NCBI GenBank assembly: GCA_028023455.1
Contig: JAQFVV010012416.1
Coordinates: 5,809,594 to 5,873,593, forward strand
Direction of reading: 5' to 3'
DNA: 64,000 nt
DNA from: Epiperipatus broadwayi
Taxonomy: Eukaryota; Onychophora; Udeonychophora; Euonychophora; Peripatidae
Shown: in pieces, positions 22,300 through 34,694 of the stretch
Numbering within the stretch: position 1 is the stretch's first letter
Layout of the letters: every line of letters begins with the position of its first letter
Notes under the pieces: model-generated
The model's input: only the letters and a program-made list of their open reading frames with translations
Told to the model about the DNA's origin: nothing
Databases searched by the model: none
Position numbers and translations under genes: made by a program

Positions 22300-22750
22300 C
22301 TTGAGGTTGCAAGGGATTGTTCATAATTGAGAATTCTTGGATTTTTGGGGAGTGGAATGTTCAGGTTTTAGGCAACTGGTAAATTGCTCAGGTATCATTA
22401 AATATTCCCATGAGAGCTACTATTCTGTCTCTTGTTTTAATTTTCTCGATGATCTTACAAAATGTAGAGATTAAATCACAGTTATTATTTTTGAAGATTA
22501 ATTGTTATCGTAATAACCAGATGGCAAAAGCGAGGGGAAAATTTTGATCCTGGGTACAGGGAAGTGTCCTTTTATTATAGTGGCTTTAATTGAAAAAATT
22601 TCCTTAGGATTAACTTTGGTATAAGTTGTGATGAATTTTCTAATAGGGTTCAAATAGTGACATGTATGAAGGACATGTTCAATGGCTTCTTCTTCATGTT
22701 TGCAAAGTTGACATATCGAATCAATTTTGGTTAAACCCCTCTGCATGACC
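22300..22750 (-). pseudogene. Non-LTR retrotransposon, C-terminal zinc-binding region (zf-RVT)
   Basis: Minus-strand frame at 22746-22498 reads RGLTKIDSICQLCKHEEEA then IEHVLHTCHYLNPIR. The CxxC, H, H, C pattern is that of the zinc-binding domain found after reverse transcriptase in many non-LTR elements. The polymerase itself is not on this strand nearby, so this is a 5'-truncated piece. Confidence 0.7.
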
Positions 22751-22959
22751 AGAAATATTGTTTGTCAAAGAGAACAAACTTACAGATTATGTTGCTTGCC
22801 AAGTCAACTTTAAGTTGCTTTTAATCTAGCCACTTGGAAATATCTATTCACTACATTACATAAACTTCTGTCTGAATAGTTATCTGATAATTGCCATTCA
22901 AAACTATCTTAACAACAGATCCAAATTAAAGAATTATATGCATCTATCACATCTTTTAA

Positions 22960-23230
22960 ACCAGGTCATGGCATTCCATGGGGCCCATCACTTGCAACAT
23001 TGCTATTTGCAATTTTCATATATCTTCCAATTAAGGAAATTGAACAATGCATTGAAGGTCCTTTATATCCTCATCTCTGATCTATTGTCCAGGCCAAATT
23101 CTTTGTGGCGATGTCGTGATAATCTTCAGAAGCCTTCAAAACATCATCCTCATTCTAAGTATTCTAAAAATTCCTAATGGAAACTGGTTCCACTATTTAA
23201 ATTTGCAAATCATTTATGTGTCAGTTTTCT
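22960..23230 (+). pseudogene. Non-LTR reverse transcriptase fragment
   Basis: Plus-strand translation from about 22971 reads GIPWGPSLATLLFAIFIYLP then IKEIEQCIEG. This matches the conserved GxPQGxPLSPLLF block of reverse transcriptases (Q changed to W). A stop follows at about 23082. It faces the zinc-region fragment at 22300-22750; the two may be inverted parts of one insertion. Confidence 0.6.
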
Positions 23231-23443
23231 ACAACAGCCTTACTTGGCATTTATCTCTAGTAAATGACCAAACGAAACGTCAAAGGAGCTTCTAGCTATT
23301 AATATAGATAAATAAACATAACTACAAAGTGCATAGAGAATTTATCCCAACTTACTCAGACCAACACTGAAAACTATGTTTTCCAGCATAAGTAAAGCTG
23401 TATGGAAATTAAAAACTTCAAAATAAAAAAGACTATTGTGTCA

Positions 23444-23545
23444 AGCATTGGTGGTCGAGAGATCAGCACAGCTGCCTTACAAGCAGTTGTCTCGGGTTAG
23501 CGGGTTCCCTTTCCGGCCGATGCTATGACACAGGAAAAAAAAAAT
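23444..23545 (+). mobile_element. tRNA-derived SINE copy with 8-nt insertion
   Basis: tRNA-like part to 23524 with anticodon loop CTTACAA and the GGGTTAGCGGGTT insertion shared with the copy at 7406. Tail ATGACACAGGAAAAAA. The shared insertion defines a subfamily. Confidence 0.75.
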
Positions 23546-23759
23546 TAAATTAAATTAGGGTGTGTTCCCACAGTATATTGAATTACAAATTAATTTCGTA
23601 ATTTAAATATGGACAAGAATTTAAATATTTTATAAAAAGTTAAATTTATTTAACTAGTAGTTTGGAAATAGCACTGCAGTTAGAAACTCACACTAATTAA
23701 ATCTTTTCGGTATCCATATTCAAGCATATACATATATATATAATATCAAGTGATTTTAA

Positions 23760-23945
23760 GTGTAATAAACAAAATACACTAGAATAACTCTACAAAATTA
23801 AAAATGCCTATATAAAATTAAAGAATAATTTCCTTTGCTAAAAATTCCATCCTCTGAGAAAGTTTAATGAAATTAAGATTATTCTTTAATTTTATATGAA
23901 CATTTTTAATTTTGTAGAATTATTCTAGTGTATTTTGTTTATATA
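23760..23945. repeat. Foldback repeat
   Basis: The left arm from about 23762 (TAATAAACAAAATACACTAG ...) is the inverse of the right arm ending about 23942, including CTAGTGTATTTTGTTTATA. Arms are about 65-70 bp with about 50 bp between. Non-coding; no relation to the other foldback families was seen. Confidence 0.7.
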
Positions 23946-23994
23946 TATTATGTGTGTGTGGGTGGGTGTAAAAAGTATATATTATTGTTATACA

Positions 23995-24290
23995 TTAATC
24001 AACATTATTATTTTAACTCTATCTTTCTTATTGCATTGCCAAATCATAATATTAATATCATCTATATTCGTTATTACTTTTTACAATGCTTTTTTTACAA
24101 CTCACTATGACAGTTTCAATCACCCTAGCAATCTTCTTCAGAACTTCTACTTGTATTTCAAGATTTGGACATACGAGTAGAAATTCTGAAAAAGGTTGCT
24201 GGTGCAATTGAAACTGTCATAGTGAGTTCTAAGAAAGCATTGTAAAATATAATAAAGAATATAGATGATATTAACATTATTATTATTGTC
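23995..24290. mobile_element. Family G foldback repeat, copy 1
   Basis: Inverted arms carry CACTATGACAGTTTCAAT at 24103-24120 and its inverse at about 24210-24228; further out, the TTATTGCATTGCCAAAT side. Each arm has the string CTGAAGAAG...GAAACTGTC or a mutated form. Two further copies lie at 34440 and 55160. The composition resembles Penelope-like terminal repeats. Confidence 0.65.
24109..24141 (-). ncRNA. Hammerhead-like core (family G)
   Basis: Minus strand: CUGAAGA (24141-24135), a stem II of about six pairs with wobbles (GAUUGC with GUGAUU), GAAA (24117-24114), C, U, GUC (24111-24109). Core positions agree with the consensus, with one extra A before stem II. Stem I does not pair convincingly, so I rate this as a motif relic. 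Confidence 0.4.
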
Positions 24291-24540
24291 AAATATTTTG
24301 TTATTAAAATGCAGTCTTATTTCTTTATATATGATTAATGATACTGTAATGTTTTTATAAGTTGGGAATTTATTTTCATTGTAGCTAGATTGTGATGTGT
24401 ATTAGATATGTGCAAGATTACAAATTTGTAGTCATGTCTATAAGATAATACAATGCCCCAAAATAAATATTTCTTCTCTCAAATTTATTTGTGTATAATT
24501 AAAACAGTATTTTCAATTTGCTATACATATTTAGTATTTA

Positions 24541-24680
24541 CTAAGGCAATAAACCTTTAAGCATGTGTGCTTGAAAATACAAAGGTAGGGACCTCTACTG
24601 GTCTTAATCACAAGCTTACTCTGTAGAGGTCCCTACCTTCATATTTTCAAGCGCACATGCTTAAAGGTTTACTGCCTTAG
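24541..24680. repeat. Family F foldback repeat (near-perfect palindrome)
   Basis: Left arm 24541-24597 (CTAAGGCAATAAACC ... GTAGGGACCTCTA) and right arm 24624-24680 (TAGAGGTCCCTACC ... ACTGCCTTAG) are inverted copies with few differences, separated by about 26 bp. Flanking AGTAAATATTACTTACAT is shared with the copy at 41372. Long hairpin potential; non-coding. Confidence 0.85.
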
Positions 24681-24855
24681 TAAATATTACTTACATCAAT
24701 GTGCATTAAATAAATTTATAATTATACATATTTAGACACACATATAGTTAAGCCACTTCCAATTTTATTTTAAAATTATATTTTGACACATCAATGTCAT
24801 CATCATCATTATCAACCATTATCAATCCACTGCAGGATGAAGGTCTCTCCAAGTT

Positions 24856-25727
24856 TAATCCATCTTCTCCGATCTTTAGCTTCTCTTCTCCACATCACCC
24901 CTACACATTTTCTTATTTCATCCATCCATCTTACATGTGGTCTCCTTCTGGGTCTTTTACAATCTCTTGGAATCCAGTTTAAAATTTCAATTGTCCATCT
25001 ATTATCATCTCTTCTAGCAATATGTCCAGCCCAACTCCACTTCAATCTTTTAATTTTTTCAATGAGGTCAGTAACACCTGTTTGTTCTCTTACCCATACA
25101 TTGCGTTTTCGATCTCTTCTTGTTACTCCCAACATACATCTCTCCATACTTCTTTGAGTGGTCTGAAGTCTCTGTATTGATCTTCTATTAAGTGTCCAAG
25201 TCTCAGATCCATAAGTAAGAACTGGTAAAACACATTTGTTAAAAACCTTTCTTTTCAAACACATAGGCATATTTCCTTTTAATATCAAGTTATTTCTACC
25301 AAAAGCACTCCAACCAAGTTTAATTCTATGATTAATTTCCTCTATTATGTTTCCATCTGTATTAATAATCTGACCAAGGTATTTGTAACTCTTAACTTCT
25401 TCTAATTCATCATAATCAATCTTTATTTTCATATTTTGAGCAAATCGATTAAACATTACTTTAGTCTTTTTAACATTTATCTTTAGTCCTACTTTCATCT
25501 GATAACTCCTGCAACATTTTCTGCAGCTCGGAAGCATTATTTGCAAAAACAACTACATCATCTGCGAAATCTAAATAACTTAAATAATCTCCATTTACTT
25601 TCACTCCTTTAGTTTCCCATTTTAATCCACAAAATACTTCTTGCAGCACTGCTGTAAAAAGTTTTGGAGATATGGAGTCACCTTGTCTTACACCTTTCTC
25701 AATGTTGACTTTCCCAGTATCATTATG
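24856..25727 (-). repeat. 872-bp tandem duplication, unit 1
   Basis: This is a direct copy of 25728-26599 with the offset of 872 bp read from the CATCTTCTCCGATC block. The encoded 232 residues are identical in both units. I found one base difference (TTTTCTGCAG versus TTTCCTGCAG). TAATC occurs at the breakpoints, suggesting microhomology. Confidence 0.9.
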
Positions 25728-26599
25728 TAATCCATCTTCTCCGATCTTTAGCTTCTCTTCTCCACATCACCCCTACACATTTTCTTATTTCATCCATCCA
25801 TCTTACATGTGGTCTCCTTCTGGGTCTTTTACAATCTCTTGGAATCCAGTTTAAAATTTCAATTGTCCATCTATTATCATCTCTTCTAGCAATATGTCCA
25901 GCCCAACTCCACTTCAATCTTTTAATTTTTTCAATGAGGTCAGTAACACCTGTTTGTTCTCTTACCCATACATTGCGTTTTCGATCTCTTCTTGTTACTC
26001 CCAACATACATCTCTCCATACTTCTTTGAGTGGTCTGAAGTCTCTGTATTGATCTTCTATTAAGTGTCCAAGTCTCAGATCCATAAGTAAGAACTGGTAA
26101 AACACATTTGTTAAAAACCTTTCTTTTCAAACACATAGGCATATTTCCTTTTAATATCAAGTTATTTCTACCAAAAGCACTCCAACCAAGTTTAATTCTA
26201 TGATTAATTTCCTCTATTATGTTTCCATCTGTATTAATAATCTGACCAAGGTATTTGTAACTCTTAACTTCTTCTAATTCATCATAATCAATCTTTATTT
26301 TCATATTTTGAGCAAATCGATTAAACATTACTTTAGTCTTTTTAACATTTATCTTTAGTCCTACTTTCATCTGATAACTCCTGCAACATTTCCTGCAGCT
26401 CGGAAGCATTATTTGCAAAAACAACTACATCATCTGCGAAATCTAAATAACTTAAATAATCTCCATTTACTTTCACTCCTTTAGTTTCCCATTTTAATCC
26501 ACAAAATACTTCTTGCAGCACTGCTGTAAAAAGTTTTGGAGATATGGAGTCACCTTGTCTTACACCTTTCTCAATGTTGACTTTCCCAGTATCATTATG
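25728..26599 (-). repeat. 872-bp tandem duplication, unit 2
   Basis: Second unit, joined to the rest of the RTE reading frame on its right side, so it is the original-context copy of the FADD-to-C-terminal segment. It shares with unit 1 the 8-bp deletion after the FADD region. Confidence 0.9.
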
Positions 26600-27129
26600 T
26601 AATCTAATTGTTGCTGTTGCATTTTTATAAATATTCTTTAAAATATGACAATATCCTGGATCTATACCTTGATGATCCAATGCTTTAATCACTGAAGAAA
26701 TGTTTATAGAATCAAATGCCTTTTCATAATCTACAAATCTAAAACATAATGACAACTCATATTCATTTGTCCTTTCTATAACTTCTCTCAATACTTGAAT
26801 ATGATCTACTGTACTAAAACCACTTTTAAATCCAGCTTGTTCTCTTGGTTGGTGAAAATCCAAGGTTCTCTGTAGACGAGTTGTAATTATCTTGGTAAAA
26901 ATTTTATATAAAACTGATAAAAGGCTGATAGGTCTGTAATTTCTAATATCTTCTTTATCACCTTTTTTAAATATTAATATTATTACTGCATTCTTCCAAT
27001 CATCCGGTACATCTTTATCATGACATTTGGTATATAACTTTGCTAATATTTTTTCTGTTTCTTCACCTGCTTCTTTTAATATATCAATTATAATTCCATC
27101 ATTATTTATGTTTTCTGTTGTGATTCCTC

Positions 27130-28285
27130 ATAGCAAAATGTCAACTTTGTATCATTATATTTTGACTACCCAACATGAGATATGATCATCATCATTATAT
27201 TAGTCCACATAAGCCACACACCCTTACAATTATAGTATACATGTATAAACAAGATATATCATGACTGTGTACTTTTCTTTATTATTTAAATTTATTACTT
27301 AAATATACACCAGTAACTTTTATTATATAAATAATTTCTTTTTTTTAACAATTTATTTATAATTATTATTATTATTGTTATCCTTAATTTAATTTAGTAC
27401 ATTTAACATATCTTATATACAAACATAAATGCATAATCAGTATTATTACAAAAACATTTCCAGAGTTTTTTGAACAGTAGTCTTAAATTTTCCATTATTT
27501 AAATCAAAAATTTAATAACACCAAAGTATTTATTACAGTCTAAATAATCAGTACTTACGTATTAGACCTGCAACATAGAGGAAATTGTAAGACTTTTCAT
27601 ATATGTGATAAATGCTTAACCTTGCAATCACATCAAATAAACCCTGCGATATTACCCTTTTTTAAAAAAATCCAATCTCGTATCAAAACGTGTTTTTGTG
27701 TGTGTGATATTTCTTGACAGTCTCAGTTATTGTCCAGATTTCAATTGCATTCCATAGTTTTACTTCAAGACTTCAATTACATTTTTGCTTGATTCATTTG
27801 ATTTTAAATGAGTAAATATATGTAGTTTTCTTTTTTCTTTTGATTTTCTTTACATTATCATTAGAATTAATAGTATGACAGTGGCAACTCTAATCGAAGC
27901 TATCAAACAAAATGTAGAAGAGAGTTCCACCATGTATTCTGATTTTTAGAAGACCTATAAAAGTGATGAATGGAGAAATAACTCATTTCCGTACTGAACA
28001 AAATCAAAAAAATAACTCTGCCAGAATGAACAATTAATAAAAGTGTTCCAATTTTACCATATTTCTTTATTTTATGATTATTTTCTTTTTATTATTATTA
28101 TTTTTAAAAAATACATTTACTTATTATCATTTTGGGGGAGTATCCCATTCACAAGATACTGCACAATCATGTGTTCATTGGGGGGGGGGGGGATTTTAAT
28201 TTAAGTCTCCATGTTGGCACAAAAAATTTGATCCACTTAAAATAAAGTAGACAGACAAATTCATTGTTTCATTGCGATAATTCCT
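27130..28285. other. no recognisable gene
   Basis: AT-rich; poly-G run at about 28180. Nothing recognised. Confidence 0.4.
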
Positions 28286-28289
28286 CATA

Positions 28290-28700
28290 TATAATATACA
28301 GTAAGTAAAATATGTGTATATTTTCTATTTTTTGATAATATTTTAGACAATTTTTCTAATTTAGTGTTTGTTTTGTCCGTATTTAAATTAACATTTGGTA
28401 ATTGCATAATGACATGTTATTGACTACATATTTTTCATGTGGTAAATCAATATTTTTACTGTTGTTAAAAATATATTTTTTAAGATTGTATTTTTTTGGT
28501 CAAATTCATATTTTTAGTATTGCATAATATAATTTTTAATATCGATTTTGTTTAATTGACGAAGATGTGTTAAGTAAATGTCCATTTTGGAAGGGGTGGA
28601 AATTTTATAGTTTTTTGATAATATTTTAGACTACTTTTTGTAATTTAGTGATCGTTTTGTTCATATTTAAAGTAACATTTGAGAATTGCATAATTTACTT
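28290..28700 (+). repeat. Duplicated module of unknown origin
   Basis: A block with TTTTTTGATAATATTTTAGAC, TAATTTAGTG and TTGCATAAT occurs at about 28320-28410 and about 28600-28695. A third, more diverged version lies at about 31785-31865 after CAGTAAGTA..ATATGTGTATATTTT. No coding content seen. Confidence 0.45.
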
Positions 28701-28931
28701 TTTAAGATCAATTTCTTTTTAAATTCATATTTTTAGTATTGTTAGAAATTAATATTCCACATCATATTTTTATAATGTAACCAGTTGGATTACATAGTAC
28801 ACACTAATATAGTGTATGTGCATATATATATATATGTAAAATAAAGAAAAGTAGAAATAAACACAGAATAAATTTTTGTAGATATTTTTCTATATTTCCT
28901 AAAATAAAATAATAAGTAAAGGGTTAAATAA

Positions 28932-29059
<128 letters not shown>

Positions 29060-29064
29060 GTGAA

Positions 29065-32000
29065 ATGTAAAAACACAATACTTGTTTTTGAAATTTTTTT
29101 TAATTAATTAAAACATGTATGTTTTCGAAGGTATTAGAGAGATAAAAATAAAAACTCTGTTTTCAATCAAGGTGTTATTATCAGCTTAGATAATTCTATA
29201 AAAGGGCTGATAACAAAATTAGCTCCAGTCTGGATAATGATTTTTGAAGAGAACAATCTGAATTGTAGTTTTTTGTAAGAGCTGAACCGAACAGCTTGGC
29301 TACTAAAATTTTTTGAGTAAGTGACAGAAATTAGTTGACCAAAATGGATATCTGCAGTTTGTTGTTAGCAGTAGTAGATAGTTGGCAGAATAGTTATCAT
29401 AAACTGATGTAGCTGAAGGCAGGACAGTAGATTCAGGAGGTGCTAATGCTTCCTTGCAGGAGTTTGAATTTACATGGAGAAAAATGACCCACTTCTTTGT
29501 GCTGAAATTCATAGCCTTAGAGAGGACAATTGCTTGCCTGAAATCTATCAAACCAAGACAGCTGCTTGCCTGGAATAATCCTAGATAGAAAGAGGCCAAG
29601 TACAAATCAAGATTTTACATGGATCACATACTTTTACCTGATGATGACAACAAACATGGAATATATTTTTCTAATGGACCAAAAGAACCAGCTTGCTAAA
29701 TAAATAATTATATATATATATGCTGACTATCTAAAGGCAGAGAAGCCCAGATAAACATATACTGCTGTGGTGAGTAGTTATATATAATAATGAAATTTTA
29801 AATAATTTCTTTAGTCAAAAGACATTTTAAAAGTGATGTGTGAATTTGTACTTTTTAAGTTTGTGGTGGGTGTATAGTTGAGCAATGCAGTGTGTTCATG
29901 ATACTCCGAAGTATAGGCTCGGCACTGTCTAGACCTAGATGTTGAGCTCCCAGAATAGTCCAGCAGTGAATATATATATAGGCCTCATGAATAGGCCTTG
30001 GTCTCATGAATAGACCTCATTTATACCCCTAAGTCTCACAGAGATGAGCAGGGTTGGCTCAATGCCTTTTTTTCTGGATATTACTCTTTGAGGATGATCT
30101 GTCTAGGTACTTAGAAAGGGCAGTGCTTAAAATGAGGTATTTTCTCACAACATTATGGAGCATTGGGTACTTGATAGTCCACACTTGGTTTTCTACTTAT
30201 CATAGCATGAAGAGCTGCAGTTCACATATTCACTTTTCCTCTCTCACCTTGCCTACTTCATCAGCATTAGCTAATCAAGCAGAAAGGCATTTTGAAATTT
30301 ATATTTTCTTAATTCTATAAAACAATTTTATCTTTTGTTTATTGCAAAAAAAAATAAGAGAAAGACATTTTAAATCAATCAACAATCATCTGTCAAAAAT
30401 TTGATAGTACATGTACTTGTTTCAAGGAAAAAAGACTATTCAGCAAAGAGAATTAAATTGTGAGAATAATCTGTAATAATTTTATTGTGATAAATACTAA
30501 TGTTATGTAGATAAATTAATATATCACACGCCAGTGAAAATTATATATATATATATATATATATGCGTTTCAGTAAACCTACTATGTAAAATGTATTTCA
30601 TTTAACTGAAACTTTAATCATTTATTGTATTTTTATATAATTTAAGATTTTGATAATTATTTTGTAACAAGTCAAATATGTTTAGTAAATTCACGCACAT
30701 GCACATATGTGTGCGTATATATGTCAATTGTATTGTTAATAACAATATGTGTCAGATAGACACTTATATATAAATTTTTGATCATTTTTTTTAAATGTAA
30801 ATTCAAACATGTTTATTTTGTATCAAGCCACATGCCTGTGTGCTGAATGGGTTTTAAGTAAACCTAATTTATTAATCATGTAAATCAATGTAAAAATTTT
30901 AGTGTGTATATAATTATGTATACTTTTCAAAATCAGAACCCTTATAAGATCTTAATCATTTATTTTTTTATTAATAAACTTGTATTTAATTGTTAACTTT
31001 GTTTCCATCATCTCTTGGTCACATACAGTAATAGAGCTTATGTTCTCTGAGCTAGATTCATGCATGGATAAATGGGGATGTGTACTTAGTGCTTTCGGGG
31101 CATCCAGCAATGATCAATCATCATCCTGGTTGGTACAAAAGAGAATACTTTTTAAAGCCCATGCACTATATTTTATTTGTCTTATTTAAAAGTTGTTTAT
31201 AGTTGGCTAGTACAAGTGGCCTGAGTACTGATGATGATCAGCATGTTTTAATGTCCCAGAATTATTGTTTTTATTTCTGATTACTGTGTATTCTAATGTA
31301 TGGGCACTAAGCTGGTGCATCCAAGTTATGTTTAAATAATTGCCCAAGGTGGCAAAGGCTCAATAGTTAGCCTGGTCTATAGAAGACCCATTTCCAATCC
31401 AGTCACAGGTTGACTGTTGATTTATATTTTTTATTGTTCACATCCAGTCACAAGATGGACTGTTGATGTATTGTAGTGATTTGTTTATTCCCTTTAATGA
31501 TGATGGAAGATTATTTCTCTCGAGTATTTACTTATACTTATTTTTAATTTTTATAATGCTGGTTGATGGATAATTATGCTTTTAGTTGCTCTTCTGAGTT
31601 AGCTGGATGATCTCTCAATGATTTCACAGAGATTTTGATCTCATGCTCCCTTAAATATTTTATATTTATGTACTACTTTGCAAATTATTGATATTTCATT
31701 TTAAATTGACAGTGGTGATGATGATTTTGCCATCACCCAGTTCAAACCCATTTCTCACCCCCCCATCCCATTACAATATATTACACAGTAAGTACCATAT
31801 GTGTATATTTTAACATTTTGGGGTAATATTTTACAGTACTTTTGTAATTTAGCAATTGTTTTAGAATTAGACCTGCAACAAGTATTAGACCTGAAGTGGC
31901 TTTTCACATACGCATTCAGGCTGCCAATAACTTTGTAAATCTAGTGAAAAATATGTACACGTCATCTGTTTCGATGAATTTATCATTTTAAGTTTGTAGA

Positions 32001-32495
32001 AGATCCAAGCATACACATTATTTTGGTCAGATCAAAAGATTAGAAAGTTGTCAGTGGATTGATACAAATGTGAAAAAGCACCGTAGGTCTAATACATAGG
32101 TACCAAATAATCTTATTAAGGCTGAATTTTTTTTGGGGTTTCACTTTTAAAATTTGTAATATTATTCAAATCTGTTGATCTTATATACTTTACTTTTACC
32201 CTAAAAGTTATTGTTAGCAAATATGTCACAACTATCTTACCTGATAAAATTTTATTTAAGGATCTCATAGCATTCAAGATTCATCTTATATTCAGTGCAT
32301 TGACACCATGTATTATTTCATAGTTAATATATCTTAGAAAAGTTTGAAAAACTTTTTCTAATGCTAATTTATGGCTTAATTTACAGGGTTTCAAACAAAT
32401 ACACATTTATTTTTTTACTTATTTTAGTTTCTGAGAATCACACCCATTACTTTGTAACTTTTTGCATCAATATACAGAATATTGTTATTAATATT
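29065..32495. other. no recognisable gene
   Basis: A somewhat less AT-rich part at 29200-30300 has a 100-residue minus-strand frame (29303-29605) and an 88-residue plus frame (30054-30320) that I do not recognise and do not call as genes. A (TA)n run is at about 30545-30564. A diverged copy of the 28290 module is at about 31785-31865. Confidence 0.4.
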
Positions 32496-32499
32496 CAAA

Positions 32500-32890
32500 T
32501 TATTAACAGTAACAAACTCTCCATACATTAGTGCCACCAAGTTCAAGCATTAGTAATCAATGGATGCAAGAAGGTTTTTGCATAAAATCCCTACCTAACC
32601 CCTACTCACCCAATATCTCCAGACTAGTTTCTAGCTAGTGACTTTCAGAGCACTGCACCTACATGTTAGGATCCAATGCAACCCTCCAGCAGCCACCTTT
32701 TATTTATTTAGTTAACTATAAAACTAGAAGCCCAAGATGAAAACACAATAATATTTTCAATCTAAGCCTTCTTGCATCCATTGATTGCTAAGATCTACAC
32801 TTGATGGCACTACTGTATGGAATTTGCTACTGTTATTAACAGCATTGTAAGCATATGAAATGGTGACCACATGATATCCCATTAAGTCTT
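32500..32890. mobile_element. Family P foldback retroelement, copy 2
   Basis: Left arm with ACTCTCCATACATTAGTGCC and GTAATCAATGGATGC; right arm with CTTGCATCCATTGATTGC and GGCACTACTGTATGG. The interior has the inverse of GAAACTAGTCTGGAGATATTGG, but CTGATGA has been lost. Confidence 0.75.
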
Positions 32891-33059
32891 TATGATATTC
32901 TTTTCTTAGAATTACAATTAAATAAGCTGGTAGATGCTTTGTACAGAACAATACTGCAAACCTTATTTCAGCATTAACTTCCTCATGGTTTCTTAGTCAC
33001 CAATTGTGAAATCTTTTGATATTAGATTGAAATTTTATGATTATCAAAATTGGTAATAA

Positions 33060-34250
33060 TTTTATATGATTTAATAACATCTACAAAAACAAAGAATATT
33101 ACTGCCACCAATGCAATGCTTTATATCCAAGCAATAAACTGAAGATAATACTGATCCAAGTATGGTTGCTTGAGGTCCTATGAAAGTATAAAATATGTAT
33201 ATAATCATGTAGATGCTAAGACATAAAATTGGGTTTTTTTGAGACAAAAGATACAAGTCCCTACTGAAGTTGGCAATAATATCAACCAACCTGGAATGAC
33301 CAACCCTGTCAAAGGCTTTACTTAGAAAAAAAATAAAGAGCATCAATTTGTAGTTTTTTTTCTAACTGTATATACTGTGATATATATTCAAATCAGTATC
33401 AACAGATTTACCTGGTTGAAACCATATTATGTTTTAGGTAAATGTCCAGATATTTTATTGATTATTTTATAATATTTTCAAGGATTTTCCCAACTATACA
33501 TAACAAAGAAATAGATCTATAATTACTGATGTCATTTGATTTAGATTTTGATATTGGTATAACTTTTGCAAGTTTCCATAATTCAAGAAAATTATCTTGC
33601 TGCAAAGAGATGCTAAAGATGTAAGTAAGCACTGCATCTAGCAGTTCAGCACATCTTTTATAGATGAAAACAGATAATATATCATGTCCAACACATTTTT
33701 ATTTTTTAATTGGTTTATTGCCCCAAGATGTTATTGGTAGTTGTCATGTCAACACTTCCTAAATTGCAGTTTTAGAAGCAGCGTTCATGCAAGGTTTGGA
33801 CAACACATTTTTATTTGTGCATAATGAAAAATAATTAGTAAAGCCATCAACTGTAAGATCTCTATTGTCAAAGGGTATTTTTTTGACACCACAATATTTT
33901 CTAAAGTGACCAAAAATTAATGGAATATATCTTTTGTTATCCTTTAGTTACCCAGTACACTTTTGAAGTCATTTTTATCTGATTTTAAATAATCTTTCTA
34001 AAATATATAGTTTTCATAACAGATTATTAATTCTGATTGCTTAAAGAATTTATGATGACTAAATTTTCTTTTATATATATATATCATTTTTTTGGAAAAA
34101 TAAGGATATTTTTAGATGTTACATGACATAAGAGAATTCTGTTATTTGGAATTTTTTGCATAATTTTTTTTAAATAAATCAACTGCTTTATTTACATTGG
34201 TAGGCCAATATTTTTGTACCAAATTAGCATACTTAATATCACCATCAGCA
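33060..34250 (-). pseudogene. Non-LTR reverse transcriptase remnant (jockey/CR1-like)
   Basis: Minus strand from about 33690: VGHDILSVFIYKRCAELLD, WKLAKVIPISKSKSN, ISNYRSISLLCIVGKILENI. After a decayed part comes LSKAFDRVGHSRLVDII (about 33320) and GPQATILGSVLSSVY (about 33180-33135). These are the finger/palm blocks of a reverse transcriptase (the VxPQGSxLGP block altered). Stops separate the pieces and no YADD box was located. Sequence at 33900-34240 may belong upstream in the same element. It is a different family from the RTE copies. Confidence 0.75.
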
Positions 34251-34439
34251 TCATCTGTTCTAATATTCTGTGATTTGACAATCTATAATAGTTCTGAATA
34301 ATATATAATTACTATTATTTTATTATTATAATGAATTATAATTTTTAATTGTCTTTCAATAATGCATATATAGCTCTAACATTTTATCGTTTTTTTCTCT
34401 TTTATAAAAGATATTTTCAAATAAAATAATTCATTAACT

Positions 34440-34690
34440 TTATGTTCCTTATTGTATTGCAAAATTCATGTAATATTAATATCATTTGCATTCTTTATTA
34501 CTTTATAATGCTTCATATAATTACAACCCACTATTGATGGTAAAATTTAAAAGTTTGAATAGTTAGCAATTAAGATCTGAAAACATAAGCAGAAGTTCTG
34601 AAAAAGATTGCTGGGGTAATCGAAACTGTCAATAGTGGGTTGTAATTATATGAAGCATTATAATGATATTAATATTAAATAATTAATTAC
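34440..34690. mobile_element. Family G foldback repeat, copy 2
   Basis: Arms carry TATAATGCTTCATATAATTACAACCCACTATTGA and its inverse. The right arm has CTGAAAAAGATTGC, then GGTAATCGAAACTGTC, where the CUGANGA box has G changed to A. The left arm is more decayed. Confidence 0.65.
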
Positions 34691-34694
34691 AAAG

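Larger units (their letters stand above)
24790..27125 (-). pseudogene. RTE/BovB-like non-LTR retrotransposon, 5'-truncated, with internal duplication
   Basis: Reading leftward from 27125: reverse transcriptase with QREQAGFKSGFSTVDHIQ, FVDYEKAFDSI, GVRQGDSISPKLF and the catalytic LDFADDVVVF box. The C-terminal part follows (NVKKTKVMFNRF, YKYLGQIINTDG, PVLTYGSETWTLNR, LKWSWAGHIARR). It ends with GETFILQWIDNG and an ATGATG-type tail at about 24795. An 8-bp deletion after the FADD region (near 26365) shifts the frame. The endonuclease is absent, consistent with 5' truncation. Residues 24856-26599 consist of two nearly identical 872-bp copies. RTE-type elements move by target-primed reverse transcription. 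Confidence 0.9.

Noticed and set aside
24783-25157. 124-residue plus-strand frame
   Set aside because: It is the antisense of the RTE reverse-transcriptase frame.
29303-29605. 100-residue minus-strand frame as a gene
   Set aside because: No recognised domain, no repeat partner and no neighbouring exon-like frames; either strand gives broken frames. Left as unassigned.
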